Part shown: piece by piece, positions 36,066-45,450 of the stretch | How the letters are laid out: each line of letters begins with the position of its first letter | Numbering within the stretch: the stretch's first letter is position 1 | Assembly: GCA_012103455.1 (NCBI GenBank) | Contig: WLWT01000003.1 | Span: forward strand, 1,054,001-1,118,000 | Direction: 5' to 3' | Source of the DNA: Gammaproteobacteria bacterium | GTDB lineage: Bacteria > Pseudomonadota > Gammaproteobacteria > HK1 | DNA length: 64,000 bases | Notes under the pieces: generated by a model | Told to the model about the DNA's origin: nothing | Seen by the model: the letters and a program-made list of their open reading frames with translations, nothing else | Databases searched by the model: none | Program-made: the position numbers and the translations under genes

Positions 36066-36180
36066 GGTGAAAGCCGCACCGGTCAGCAAGGCCACCTGCA
36101 AGATTTCGAGCGCGTCGGCGCGCAGCGCACGCAGACGCCAGGGCAGACAGCAACAATAACGCGCCAGCGGCGCAGCCGCT
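36066..36180 (-). pseudogene. fragment of an EamA transporter gene (N-terminal half)
   Basis: About 110 bp aligns with 11523-11636 of the EamA gene on the same strand (shared AAGCCGCACCGG, AGCAAGGCCACCTGCAAGAT, GCGCAGCGCACGCAGACGCC), with a few substitutions and a small deletion. Together with the 23161-23275 piece it represents two parts of one EamA copy lying on either side of the ATPase/CRISPR block. Confidence 0.6.
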
Positions 36181-36254
36181 TTCAACTCGATAAACAATCC
36201 AACTAGGCGCTCATAAGCTTCCTTCAATGTGCGCTTGTCTCGGTGTCAATGAGT

Positions 36255-36710
36255 GAGAACTCACTTCTTTTGACGGCTGTGCTCCGTTAACCGCCCGACG
36301 CTGCTTACCAACAACGGCCGGCTCGTTATCGCCTCATGATGTTGGCTCGCAATGGCGAGGCGAACGGATGAATTCCACCCGTCACACACCAACGCTGTCA
36401 TGCACGCCATCGATTGACAGCGTTTGAACGGTTGTGGGGCATAGCCACCCCATCCCCATTGATTCTTCAACTCATCGAGAGGATTCTCACAATCACCTCG
36501 GTCCCGATAGTGATGGAATCACTCCCCCCATCACTGCATCGGTCGCTGACCCATACCGAGTCCTCATCAACCCTAATAGCTTCGGGCTCTTCCAAGAACG
36601 TGAACGCTTGCGGTTCGCCGGCTCGGTGATAGTCCACGCCAAGCATAGATGGGTCGCTCGATACGCGCTTTCGCACCCACACCACTCGCCGCGCTTTACC
36701 CATCCCCGTA
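36255..36710 (-). mobile_element. remnant of an IS1380-type transposase gene
   Basis: Minus-strand coding remnants: WVRKRVSSDPSMLGVDYHRAG, AFTFLEEPEAIRVDEDSVWVSD, then KNQWGWGGYAPQPFKRCQ and HHEAITSRPLLVSSVGRL. The NQWGWGG and HHEAITSRPLLL-type motifs belong to the C-terminal part of DDE transposases of the IS1380 group. The frame is interrupted between 36470 and 36500, and the N-terminal part and inverted repeats are missing, so it is inactive. Confidence 0.6.
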
Positions 36711-36725
36711 GGGGTACTTGGTCAG

Positions 36726-37223
36726 GGAAGAGCTGGCGCCGTGAGAACGGCTGCGCACCCCAGCAAGGGATTGTAATCCCGACACCTACCCGAACGCCCG
36801 GGCAGTCTTTGGCCGGGCACACCGCGCTCAGCGTATTGCCGGCTAGGCACCCCACAATCGCTCATCGCTTCAAGGCCGTTCACCGGTGACATAGCAGATA
36901 TAAGATTCCGCCTACGAACACCTATCAGCCGCCGCGCACCGGCATTCAGACCATTTGTGCCAACTCGTCCAAACGCCTGTGGCAGGCGATGAAATGTTTG
37001 GGATGGGCCTCATGAATAGGCGCGTCTTCGCGTTCGCACCGACCTTCTATAGCCACCGGACAACGGCGGTAAAACGGGCACCCCACCGCTGTTATTTCCA
37101 CCCCGCGGGCAATACCGGCTGCCATCTCCTGCTTGTGCAGGGTGTCTTCGAGCCAGCCGATGCGCAACTCGGGCACGGAGTGGATGAGTAGCTGGGTATA
37201 CGGATGAAACGGTGGCGCCAACA
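36726..37223 (+). repeat. 498-bp direct repeat, copy 2
   Basis: Second copy of the repeat at 23701-24198. It is part of a native context here: the last 93 codons of the intact peptide-ABC ATPase plus its downstream sequence. The two copies bracket about 12.5 kb that includes hyuB, the ATPase and the CRISPR module. Confidence 0.85.
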
Positions 37224-38763
37224 CATCGTCTACCGGCCCTTGCTCCACCACCCGGCCCGCATAAAGCACTACGATGCGATCGGCGAAGGAGGCCACCGTG
37301 GAGAGATCATGGCTGATAAAAACAAATGAAACACCGGTCTTCTCGCGTAGAGTCTTGAGCAGGCGAATCACGCCAGCACCGACGATGCTATCTAGCGCCG
37401 AGGTCACTTCGTCGCACAGCAACACTTCCGGATCGGCGGCAAGTGCCCGCGCTAGGTTGATACGCTGCTTCTGTCCGCCGGAAAGCTCATGAGGATAGCG
37501 GTCGATGAAGCCGACCGGCAGTTCCACCAAGCGCAGCAAGTCGGCAATGCGCTGGCGTTTGGCAGTGCCGGTGATGGCGCCATAGAATTGCAGCGGCCGG
37601 CCCAGGATTTCCGCGATGCGCTGCTTCGGATTGAGCGCCGTGTCTGCCATCTGAAAGACGAACTGCACTTTGCGTAAGTGGTCCAGCGAGCGGTTGTTCA
37701 AGCTGTGCTCGAGCACCTCTGCATCCAATTCGATGCGGCCCTTGGCGGCCGGCAACAGGCCGGCCATCACTCTGGCCAAGGTCGATTTGCCACAACCCGA
37801 TTCACCGATCACGCCCACCGCGTGGCCGCGCTCTATATCCACCGAAATCTTGCGCAACACAGTGATTGCCGGATCGCCATTGCTCACCTTGCCGTAACCG
37901 GCAGTGACGTTGTCTACCCGCAGCCGCGGGTGTTCGGTGAGGTGTGAATCGTCGGTGGTATCGCCCTGTCCGGCGGCGGGGGTAGGCCGCACCGCCGCCA
38001 TCAGGCGCCGGGTGTAGTCGTGGGCCGGGTGGTGAACAATCTGCTCGGCGCTGCCCATCTCCTGGATCTCACCGCCGTACAGCACCACTATCTCGTCGGC
38101 GATCTGCGCCACCACGGCCAGATCATGGGTCACATAGATAGCCGCCGAACCCTCTTCACGGATCACTTTCTTGAACGCCTTCAAGACTTCGATCTGAGTG
38201 GTGACATCCAGCGCCGTAGTGGGCTCATCTAGCACCAACAAGTCCGGTTTGCCGACCAGTGCCATCGCCGCCATCAAACGTTGTAACTGCCCGCCCGATA
38301 CTTGGTGCGGGTACCGCCGCCCCAACCGCTCGGGGGCGGGTAGCTCAAGGGCGCGGTAAAGCTCCACCGCCCTGGCATCGGCTTGCGCCTGGCTGAGGAC
38401 GCCGTGGAGCACGGTGGACTCGGTCACCTGTTCACCGATGGTGATGGCTGGATTGAATGTGGCCGCGGCGCTTTGCGCCAGATAAGCCACATGCTTGCCA
38501 CGCAGGTTGCGCCATTCGAGCGGCTCCATGGCCAACATGTTTTTTCCGTGCAGACGGATCTCGCCGCTGGCAAATTCCAATCCCGGTTTGGTATAAGCCA
38601 AGGCGGCCAGGGCGATCGTGGTCTTGCCGGAGCCGGATTCACCGATCAGCGCGCACACTCTGCCCGGCTCGATAGCGAAACTCACGTCTTTGACGATGGC
38701 GATGGGGCTGCCGTCTTCGCCGCGCGCCTGAATGTTTAGATTATCGACTTCTAGTAATGCCAT
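36946..38763 (-). CDS. peptide/opine ABC transporter, fused double ATPase (DppD-DppF type)
   Basis: A 605-aa protein with two ABC domains that powers import. Domain 1: Walker A GESGSGKTT, signature VSGGQLQRLMAA, Walker B LLVLDEPTTALD. Domain 2 (from about residue 290): GESGCGKST, LSGGQKQRINLARAL, VLLCDEVTSALD. The C-terminal oligopeptide-family extension contains CPFYRRCPVAIEGRC and HFIACHRRL. Its ATG overlaps the permease stop (ATGA at 38763). Separate D and F proteins are usual; the fusion is a common variant. Last gene of the operon, with the 3' end duplicated elsewhere. Confidence 0.9.
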   Translation of the reverse strand: MALLEVDNLNIQARGEDGSPIAIVKDVSFAIEPGRVCALIGESGSGKTTIALAALAYTKPGLEFASGEIRLHGKNMLAMEPLEWRNLRGKHVAYLAQSAAATFNPAITIGEQVTESTVLHGVLSQAQADARAVELYRALELPAPERLGRRYPHQVSGGQLQRLMAAMALVGKPDLLVLDEPTTALDVTTQIEVLKAFKKVIREEGSAAIYVTHDLAVVAQIADEIVVLYGGEIQEMGSAEQIVHHPAHDYTRRLMAAVRPTPAAGQGDTTDDSHLTEHPRLRVDNVTAGYGKVSNGDPAITVLRKISVDIERGHAVGVIGESGCGKSTLARVMAGLLPAAKGRIELDAEVLEHSLNNRSLDHLRKVQFVFQMADTALNPKQRIAEILGRPLQFYGAITGTAKRQRIADLLRLVELPVGFIDRYPHELSGGQKQRINLARALAADPEVLLCDEVTSALDSIVGAGVIRLLKTLREKTGVSFVFISHDLSTVASFADRIVVLYAGRVVEQGPVDDVLAPPFHPYTQLLIHSVPELRIGWLEDTLHKQEMAAGIARGVEITAVGCPFYRRCPVAIEGRCEREDAPIHEAHPKHFIACHRRLDELAQMV

Positions 38764-39779
38764 CAGACCATCTTCTTGGCCAGGCTGCCGCCGGCGGCGG
38801 CGGAGATGTCGTCAACGATAAGATTGATGGAAATCGTGAACGACGCGATGGCGAGCGCAGGCCAGATAGCCGCGTAAGAACCGTAGCCTAGACCCTGCAA
38901 GTTCTGCCGCACCATGGAGCCCCAATCCGCCGTCGGCGGCTGCACCCCTAGACCGAGGAAGCTCAAGCTGGAGATAAACAGGACGACGAACACCAGGCGC
39001 AAACCGAAGTCGGTGGCCAACGGCATCGCCGCGTTGGGTAACACCTCACGGCGGATGATCCATCCGATACCCTCGCCACGCGCCCGCGCCGCCTCGACGA
39101 AGTCCTGCACCATGATGTCTTGGCCCAACGCCCGGGCGATACGGAACACGCTACTGGCATAAATAACGCCGGCGGTGCCTATAAGAATGGGTATAGAAGA
39201 GCCCAGGGCGGCGATAACGATGAGGCCTAGCATGATGGTCGGCAAGGAGAGAATGGCGTCGTTAACACGGCTCATGCCCATGTCCGTCCAACCGCCTTTC
39301 ACCGCTGCCGCGATACCGGCGGTGATGCCGATGAGGTAGGCGAGAACGGTGGCGGCGAAGGCGATGCCTATAGTGGTCCTGGCGCCCCACATGATCCGCG
39401 ACAAGGTATCGCGGCCCAGGTAATCGGAGCCTAGCCAGGTAATGGCGTAGTCCTCATCGTCCACGAACTCGAACTGCTCAGGATCATAGTCGGAGCAGTA
39501 GATGCCGGACGGCTCGCCTTCATTGGCGCACGCCACATATTTGAGATAGGAAGGCAGATAGCTGTCGTCGGCGATGAAATCCGCCTCATGATAGGGCGCG
39601 ATCCAAGGCCCTGCACAGGCGATGAGGGCCCAAAAAGCGACGATGGTCACCGCAATTTTACCGGTCCAGGACAGCTTGAGGCCCCGTTTAGGCGGCGCAT
39701 CCGGCAGTTCCGCGAATTTGTCGTAAGCGTCGGTGACGCCTTTTTCCCCGGCCGTCATCGCATGGTTTGTGTCAGCCAT
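38763..39779 (-). CDS. peptide ABC transporter permease (DppC/OppC type)
   Basis: A 338-aa inner-membrane permease. A cytoplasmic N-terminus of about 45 residues is followed by the first helix (IAVTIVAFWALIACAGPWIAPY), a periplasmic insertion with several Cys (KYVACANEGEPSGIYCSDYDP), and a BPD_transp_1 domain of five helices. The EAA-type loop is EAARARGEGIGWIIRREVLPNAA. The periplasmic insert between the first and second helices is longer than in E. coli DppC. Positioned between dppB-like and the fused ATPase, overlapping the latter by 1 bp. Confidence 0.9.
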   Translation of the reverse strand: MADTNHAMTAGEKGVTDAYDKFAELPDAPPKRGLKLSWTGKIAVTIVAFWALIACAGPWIAPYHEADFIADDSYLPSYLKYVACANEGEPSGIYCSDYDPEQFEFVDDEDYAITWLGSDYLGRDTLSRIMWGARTTIGIAFAATVLAYLIGITAGIAAAVKGGWTDMGMSRVNDAILSLPTIMLGLIVIAALGSSIPILIGTAGVIYASSVFRIARALGQDIMVQDFVEAARARGEGIGWIIRREVLPNAAMPLATDFGLRLVFVVLFISSLSFLGLGVQPPTADWGSMVRQNLQGLGYGSYAAIWPALAIASFTISINLIVDDISAAAGGSLAKKMV

Positions 39780-39789
39780 GATGGCTCCC

Positions 39790-40737
39790 TTACTTCGGAT
39801 GCCGCAAACGCGGGTTGGAGAGAATCGATGCGATGTCGGCCAGCAAGATCAAGACCACATAGGTGCCACAGAAAATCATGCCGCAGGCTTGCACCAGGGG
39901 CAGATCGCGGGTCTGCACTCCGTCAACCATGAGCTTCGCCAATCCCGGGTAGGCGAAGATAGTCTCGACGATAACGACGCCGCTCACCAGATAAGCAAGA
40001 TTCAGCGCAATAACGTTGACGATGGGGCCGATCGCATTGAAGAAAGCGTGGCGCAATATGATGCGCCGCCGCGGTATGCCTTTGAGGATAGCCATCTCGA
40101 TATAAGGCGAACTCATCACGTTCAAGATGCCCGCGCGCGTCATGCGAATCATCTGCGCCGCCACCACGATGACGAGCGTCAAGATCGGCATCGCCAGCGC
40201 CCGCATAAGCTGCCAAAACGATTCGGTGCCGCTCATATAAGCGATCGCCGGCAACAGATTCCATTGCACCGCGAGGAACAGAACCAGAAAGGTCGCGATG
40301 AAGAACTCCGGCACGGAGACGAGGCTCAAGGTGCCGAAGGTCAAGACGCGGTCTACCCAAGTCCCCGGGTACATGGCGGCGATGAGCCCGAGGACTACAG
40401 ACAGCGGTACGGCGATGAGCGCGACTATAGCGCCCAACAATAAGGTGTTCGCAAGCCGTTCGCCGATGAGGCTGCTAATGGTTGCGCCGCCAGCCTTGGA
40501 GATCCCCAGATCCCCCGTGGCCATGTCGCCCAGCCACTCGAAGTAACGCACTGGCGCGGGTTTGTCCAAGCCGAGCTCGGCCCTGAGTGTGGCTAAGTTT
40601 TCAGGGGTAGCCGACTGCCCCAATATGATCTGCGCCACATCGCCAGGCAGGATTTCCGTACCGGCGAATACGAGCACCGACACTACCCAAAGAGTAGCGC
40701 AACCGATCGCGATGCGGCGCAGTACCATCTCGCGCAT
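39790..40737 (-). CDS. peptide ABC transporter permease (DppB/OppB type)
   Basis: About 315 aa, six helices. Family features are the N-terminal helix IAIGCATLWVVSVLVFAGTEILPGD, the loop LGQSATPENLATLRAELGLDKP, and the EAA loop YIEMAILKGIPRRRIILRHAFFNA. The frame is open to 40764; the ATG at 40737 places the first helix close to the N-terminus. The stop is 10 bp before the DppC-type start. Forms the translocation pore with the neighbouring permease. Confidence 0.9.
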   Translation of the reverse strand: MREMVLRRIAIGCATLWVVSVLVFAGTEILPGDVAQIILGQSATPENLATLRAELGLDKPAPVRYFEWLGDMATGDLGISKAGGATISSLIGERLANTLLLGAIVALIAVPLSVVLGLIAAMYPGTWVDRVLTFGTLSLVSVPEFFIATFLVLFLAVQWNLLPAIAYMSGTESFWQLMRALAMPILTLVIVVAAQMIRMTRAGILNVMSSPYIEMAILKGIPRRRIILRHAFFNAIGPIVNVIALNLAYLVSGVVIVETIFAYPGLAKLMVDGVQTRDLPLVQACGMIFCGTYVVLILLADIASILSNPRLRHPK

Positions 40738-40988
40738 GCGCTGTTTCCCCCTCGCTGTATACACGCCCTACAGGGATCACCCCATAGGGACAGCTTTGGC
40801 CGCTCGGTGTGAGAACCCCACTACTCGCCGGTGCAATGGGTAACGTAAACACACGCGTTTTACCCGCTGCCCGTACCGCTATATGTTCAATAGGAAGGCT
40901 TTGGTCGGGTGGCGGCTGTGGCAATCAAGAGCGTTTGGTCCGAGGGTGATCCTGGACCGAACGCAGATCATACGAGCAGCCTTGAGAA

Positions 40989-42614
40989 TTAAGCTTTCCA
41001 GGCAAACTCCGGCCACTCGGCACCGCCTAGCGCGCCTAGCGGTACGGCCGGAATACCGTGAATATCCGCGGCTACCGCGTCCACGTAGTTGCGGTGCATG
41101 GGGATCACCATGCCAGAACCATCGTGGGCCAGGCGCTGTAGTTCGCAGTACATCTCGTGGCGCTTGGCCTCATCGGTAACGCCGCGCACCTCTTTCAAGA
41201 TCTTGCCGAAGCGCTCGTTCTTCCAGAACGTGTCATTCCAGGGCGCATCCGGGGCGAACGCCAAAGTGAGCATGACGTTGGCGGTAGGACGCATGTTCCA
41301 GGTAACCACGTTCATGGGGGTCTTCATCCACACCGCGCCCCAGTAACCATCGTTCGGCACTTTCTTGATCTTGAGGTCAAGACCGATCTTCTGCGCGTCA
41401 CGCTGCACCATCAGACACATATCGGTGATCCCTGGCGCTACCTCGGCTACGTGCAACTCGGCGCTGCTGATGCCGGACTTCTTCAGGTGGAACTTGGCCT
41501 GGTCCGGATCATGGTCGCGCACCGGTAGCTCTTTGCAAAAGTCGGGGCCGTAAGCGACGTTGATCGGATGATCATTGCCCACCGTACCGTGTTTCTTGAG
41601 GATGGATTTGACCATCCGCTTACGGCGTGGCAGGTGCTTCATCGCCATCACGAAGTCTTGATTGTTACCGGGTGATGAATTGAGCAGGCAGCAGATACCC
41701 ACATAGGCACCGGACGGTACCGAACTCACCTTGGCGGCCGGGTTCTTCTCGACCTGTTTGATGGCTTTGGGGTCTAGCGCTTGCATGAGCTGGATGTCGC
41801 CGGACAGCAGCGCGTTGGTACGCGCCACCGAGTCGGTGATAGCGAAGATTTCGATCGCATCGAAGTTGCCGCCTTCCCGCCAGTAGTCGTCGTTGCGCAC
41901 GTGAACGGAGCGTACACCCGGCTTGAATTCCTTCAGGCGGTACGGGCCGCTACCCACCGGCGCCTGGAAGTCTTTGGTGTCTTTTTTGAGGACCTTGAAA
42001 TGGAAGGTCGCGAGCACCGCCGGCAAGTCGGCATTGGGCGCATCCATGATCGCCTTAACGGTGTGGCTATCGACCTTTTTCCATTCTTTAACGCCGGCAA
42101 CTAATGTCTTCGCCTTGGACTTTGAGCCGTCCATGGTGTGGCGGTTCATGGTCCAGATCACGTCATCCGCCGTCAGCGCGGAGCCGTCGTGGAACTTGAC
42201 GCCTTTTTTCAGCTTGAAGGTCCACTGCGTCACCGCTTTGTTGGCACTGAATTCTTCGGCTAACTCCGGCTGCGGCACGATGCTGTCGCGAAATTGGGTC
42301 AGCGAATTGTAAATAGCGCGACCGCGAGAGTAGTCGATGGTGGATGTGAACAGTTGCGGATCCAAAGTATCCGATGGGCCGTGCAGATCGGAAGCAAAAC
42401 GCACGCTGCCGCCTTTCTTGGGCGTAGCGGCGACGGCTTGGCCAGCTTGGGTGAACAGACTGCCACCCGCGGCGGCACCGATACCGATGGCGCCCAACAC
42501 GGTCAGCATGTCACGGCGCGAGATACCGTTTTTCACTGCATCCACGATCATTTTCTTGTCGTTGGCATCGATATCGCTCAGCGTCAACTCGTCACGAATC
42601 GGCTCTTTACTCAT
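40989..42614 (-). CDS. peptide-type ABC transporter substrate-binding protein, copy A
   Basis: A 541-aa family-5 solute-binding protein. It has a twin-arginine-like leader (SRRDMLTVLGAIGIGAAAGG, then QAVAA) after a 30-residue N-region, suggesting export in folded form. The mature part includes PKKGGSVRFASDLHGPSDTLDPQ, DDVIWTMNRHTMDGSKSKAK and TFKLKKGVKFHDGSALT, typical SBP_bac_5 segments. Start ATG 42614. It precedes the permease genes on the same strand and is the nearer of the two copies. Ligand unknown. Confidence 0.9.
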   Translation of the reverse strand: MSKEPIRDELTLSDIDANDKKMIVDAVKNGISRRDMLTVLGAIGIGAAAGGSLFTQAGQAVAATPKKGGSVRFASDLHGPSDTLDPQLFTSTIDYSRGRAIYNSLTQFRDSIVPQPELAEEFSANKAVTQWTFKLKKGVKFHDGSALTADDVIWTMNRHTMDGSKSKAKTLVAGVKEWKKVDSHTVKAIMDAPNADLPAVLATFHFKVLKKDTKDFQAPVGSGPYRLKEFKPGVRSVHVRNDDYWREGGNFDAIEIFAITDSVARTNALLSGDIQLMQALDPKAIKQVEKNPAAKVSSVPSGAYVGICCLLNSSPGNNQDFVMAMKHLPRRKRMVKSILKKHGTVGNDHPINVAYGPDFCKELPVRDHDPDQAKFHLKKSGISSAELHVAEVAPGITDMCLMVQRDAQKIGLDLKIKKVPNDGYWGAVWMKTPMNVVTWNMRPTANVMLTLAFAPDAPWNDTFWKNERFGKILKEVRGVTDEAKRHEMYCELQRLAHDGSGMVIPMHRNYVDAVAADIHGIPAVPLGALGGAEWPEFAWKA

Positions 42615-42916
42615 ACGGATTTACTCCAGGAATGAACTCGTCTTATTGCTGTGCCCGCCCGCTTTTCCGAGTCCGGGTGGGCACAGCGCTGCGGCGGGCA
42701 TCATAGCAGCAGAACCCAAGTATTTGGCCGCTCGGTGTGAGAACCCCACTACTTGCCGGTGCAATGGGTAACGTAAACACACGCGTTTTACCCGCTGCCC
42801 GTACCGCTATATGTTCAATAGGAAGGCTTTGGTCGGGTGGCGGCTGTGGCAATCAAGAGCGTTTGGTCCGAGGGTGATCCTGGACCGAACGCAGATCATA
42901 CGAGCAGCCTTGAGAA

Positions 42917-44542
42917 TTAAGCTTTCCAGGCAAACTCCGGCCACTCGGCACCGCCTAGCGCGCCTAGCGGTACGGCCGGAATACCGTGAATATCCGCGGC
43001 TACCGCGTCCACGTAGTTGCGGTGCATGGGGATCACCATGCCAGAACCATCGTGGGCCAGGCGCTGTAGTTCGCAGTACATCTCGTGGCGCTTGGCCTCA
43101 TCGGTAACGCCGCGCACCTCTTTCAAGATCTTGCCGAAGCGCTCGTTCTTCCAGAACGTGTCATTCCAGGGCGCATCCGGGGCGAACGCCAAAGTGAGCA
43201 TGACGTTGGCGGTAGGACGCATGTTCCAGGTAACCACGTTCATGGGGGTCTTCATCCACACCGCGCCCCAGTAACCATCGTTCGGCACTTTCTTGATCTT
43301 GAGGTCAAGACCGATCTTCTGCGCGTCACGCTGCACCATCAGACACATATCGGTGATCCCTGGCGCTACCTCGGCTACGTGCAACTCGGCGCTGCTGATG
43401 CCGGACTTCTTCAGGTGGAACTTGGCCTGGTCCGGATCATGGTCGCGCACCGGTAGCTCTTTGCAAAAGTCGGGGCCGTAAGCGACGTTGATCGGATGAT
43501 CATTGCCCACCGTACCATGGTTCTTGAGGATGGATTTGACCATCCGCTTACGGCGTGGCAGGTGCTTCATCGCCATCACGAAGTCTTGATTGTTACCGGG
43601 TGATGAATTGAGCAGGCAGCAGACACCCACATAGGCACCGGACGGTACCGAACTCACCTTGGCGGTCGGGCTCTTCTCGACCTGTTTGATGGCTTTGGGG
43701 TCTAGCGCTTGCATGAGCTGTATGTCGCCGGACAGCAGCGCGTTGGTACGCGCCACCGAGTCGGTAATAGCGAAGATTTCGATCGCATCGAAGTTGCCGC
43801 CTTCCCGCCAGTAGTCGTCGTTGCGCACGTGAACGGAGCGTACACCCGGCTTGAATTCCTTCAGGCGGTACGGGCCGCTACCCACCGGCGCCTGGAAGTC
43901 TTTGGTGTCTTTTTTGAGGACCTTGAAATGGAAGGTCGCGAGCACCGCCGGCAAGTCGGCATTGGGCGCATCCATGATCGCTTTAACGGTGTGGCTGTCG
44001 ATCTTCTTCCATTCTTTAACGCCGGCAACCAATGTCTTCGCCTTGGACTTTGAGCCGTCCATGGTGTGGCGGTTCATGGTCCAGATCACGTCATCCGCCG
44101 TCAGCGCGGAGCCGTCGTGGAACTTGACGCCTTGTTTCAGCTTGAAGGTCCACTGCGTCACCGCTTTGTTGGCACTGAATTCTTCCGCTAACTCCGGCTG
44201 CGGTACGATGCTGTCGCGAAATTGAGTCAGCGAATTGTAAATGGCGCGACCGCGAGAGTAGTCGATGGTGGATGTGAACAGTTGCGGATCCAAAGTATCC
44301 GATGGGCCGTGCAGATCGGAAGCAAAACGCACGCTGCCGCCTTTCTTGGGCGTAGCGGCGACGGCTTGGCCAGCTTGGGTGAACAGACTGCCACCCGCGG
44401 CGGCACCGATACCGATGGCGCCCAACACGGTCAGCATGTCACGGCGCGAGATACCGTTTTTCACTGCATCCATGATCATTTTCTTGTCGTTGGCATCGAT
44501 ATCGCTCAGCGTCAACTCGTCACGAGTCGGCTCTTTACTCAT
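42917..44542 (-). CDS. peptide-type ABC transporter substrate-binding protein, copy B
   Basis: Nearly identical twin of the gene at 40989-42614. Differences include Thr for Ile in the first residues (KEPTRDE), Met for Val in MIMDAV, Gln for Lys in LKQGVKF, Ile for Val in WKKIDS, Ser/Thr in EKSPTAK, Val for Ile in YVGVCC and Asn for Lys in ILKNHG. All changes are conservative or on the surface by motif position, and the ligand-binding fold is intact. It is first in the operon. CTGGAG lies upstream of ATG 44542. Confidence 0.9.
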   Translation of the reverse strand: MSKEPTRDELTLSDIDANDKKMIMDAVKNGISRRDMLTVLGAIGIGAAAGGSLFTQAGQAVAATPKKGGSVRFASDLHGPSDTLDPQLFTSTIDYSRGRAIYNSLTQFRDSIVPQPELAEEFSANKAVTQWTFKLKQGVKFHDGSALTADDVIWTMNRHTMDGSKSKAKTLVAGVKEWKKIDSHTVKAIMDAPNADLPAVLATFHFKVLKKDTKDFQAPVGSGPYRLKEFKPGVRSVHVRNDDYWREGGNFDAIEIFAITDSVARTNALLSGDIQLMQALDPKAIKQVEKSPTAKVSSVPSGAYVGVCCLLNSSPGNNQDFVMAMKHLPRRKRMVKSILKNHGTVGNDHPINVAYGPDFCKELPVRDHDPDQAKFHLKKSGISSAELHVAEVAPGITDMCLMVQRDAQKIGLDLKIKKVPNDGYWGAVWMKTPMNVVTWNMRPTANVMLTLAFAPDAPWNDTFWKNERFGKILKEVRGVTDEAKRHEMYCELQRLAHDGSGMVIPMHRNYVDAVAADIHGIPAVPLGALGGAEWPEFAWKA

Positions 44543-44800
44543 ACTAGATTTACTCCAGGAATGAACTCGTCTTATCGCTGTGCCCGCCCGCTTTTCTGAA
44601 TCCGGGTGGTCACACCGCTGCGGCGGGCATCGTAGCAGCAGAGCCCGAATATCTGGACAACCCCGTCAAAAAACAGCTAATTACCGGCGACAGACGGCAG
44701 TTGGAAAACAACATGGCGCCCGTCATAGGCCCGTCATAGGCATTCAGAGAAAGCTTTTTTGCGCTACTTTGGAGTCCCGTTAAAGGCGGAGAAGTAAGTC

Positions 44801-45442
44801 ATGGCTATAGCCGCAAAATCCATACTCGTCATCGTCGATGTACAAAACGACTTCTGCCCCGGCGGCGCGCTGGAAGTTCCAAATGGCGATCGGGTAGTAC
44901 CCATTGTCAATGCGCTAAGCGGCAAATTCGCCGAGCACATCCTGACCCAGGACTGGCACCCACCGGGGCATAGCTCATTTGCCTCGACTCATCAGGGCCG
45001 GGCTGCATTCGAGACCATTACGCTCAGTTACGGCGAGCAAGTGTTGTGGCCCGATCACTGCGTTCAAGGCACGCCGGGCGCCGCTTTTCATGCCGAGCTC
45101 CGAACCGATGGCGCCTCGCTCATCGTCCGCAAAGGATTCAGGGCGCATATCGATTCCTATTCGGCGTTTTATGAAAACGATCAAAAAACGCCCACGGGTT
45201 TCACCGGATATCTGCGAAGCCGTGGCTTCGAGCATCTCTACATAGCCGGGCTGGCGACCGATTTTTGTGTGGCTTTCAGCGCTCTTGATGCCCGCAGAGA
45301 AGGGTTTGGCGTGACGGTGATAGAAGATGCTTGTGCCGCCATCGATCGGCAGGGCAGTCTTGCCGCGGCATGGGACAACATGGGCCTAGCCGGGGTGCAG
45401 CGCGCGCATAGTCGAACTTTGCTAGGGAGCCACGCCCTATAA
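44801..45442 (+). CDS. pncA: nicotinamidase (PncA)
   Basis: A 213-aa isochorismatase-fold hydrolase converting nicotinamide to nicotinate for NAD salvage. The catalytic triad is visible: Asp in VIVDVQNDFCPGGAL (D13), Lys in LIVRKGFRAHIDSYSAF, and the nucleophile Cys in GLATDFCVAFSALDA. The metal site is in LTQDWHPPGHSSF. ATG 44801 has GGAG about 11 bases upstream. It is divergent from the binding-protein genes and convergent with livF. Confidence 0.93.
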   Translation: MAIAAKSILVIVDVQNDFCPGGALEVPNGDRVVPIVNALSGKFAEHILTQDWHPPGHSSFASTHQGRAAFETITLSYGEQVLWPDHCVQGTPGAAFHAELRTDGASLIVRKGFRAHIDSYSAFYENDQKTPTGFTGYLRSRGFEHLYIAGLATDFCVAFSALDARREGFGVTVIEDACAAIDRQGSLAAAWDNMGLAGVQRAHSRTLLGSHAL

Positions 45443-45450
45443 CACACGCC

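Larger units (their letters stand above)
40795..44650. repeat. tandem duplication of a 1,928-bp unit
   Basis: Unit A (40795-42722) and unit B (42723-44650) repeat in direct orientation, each holding one complete substrate-binding protein gene plus about 190 bp downstream and about 110 bp upstream. The offset is exactly 1,928 bp throughout the genes. The two proteins differ at 8 of 541 residues by my comparison, so the duplication is fairly recent. Confidence 0.95.

Noticed and set aside
35812..36725. Possible CRISPR array downstream of csb2
   Set aside because: Read for 25-40-bp direct repeats with regular spacing; none found. The interval is explained by remnants of a hydrolase gene, an EamA gene and a transposase.
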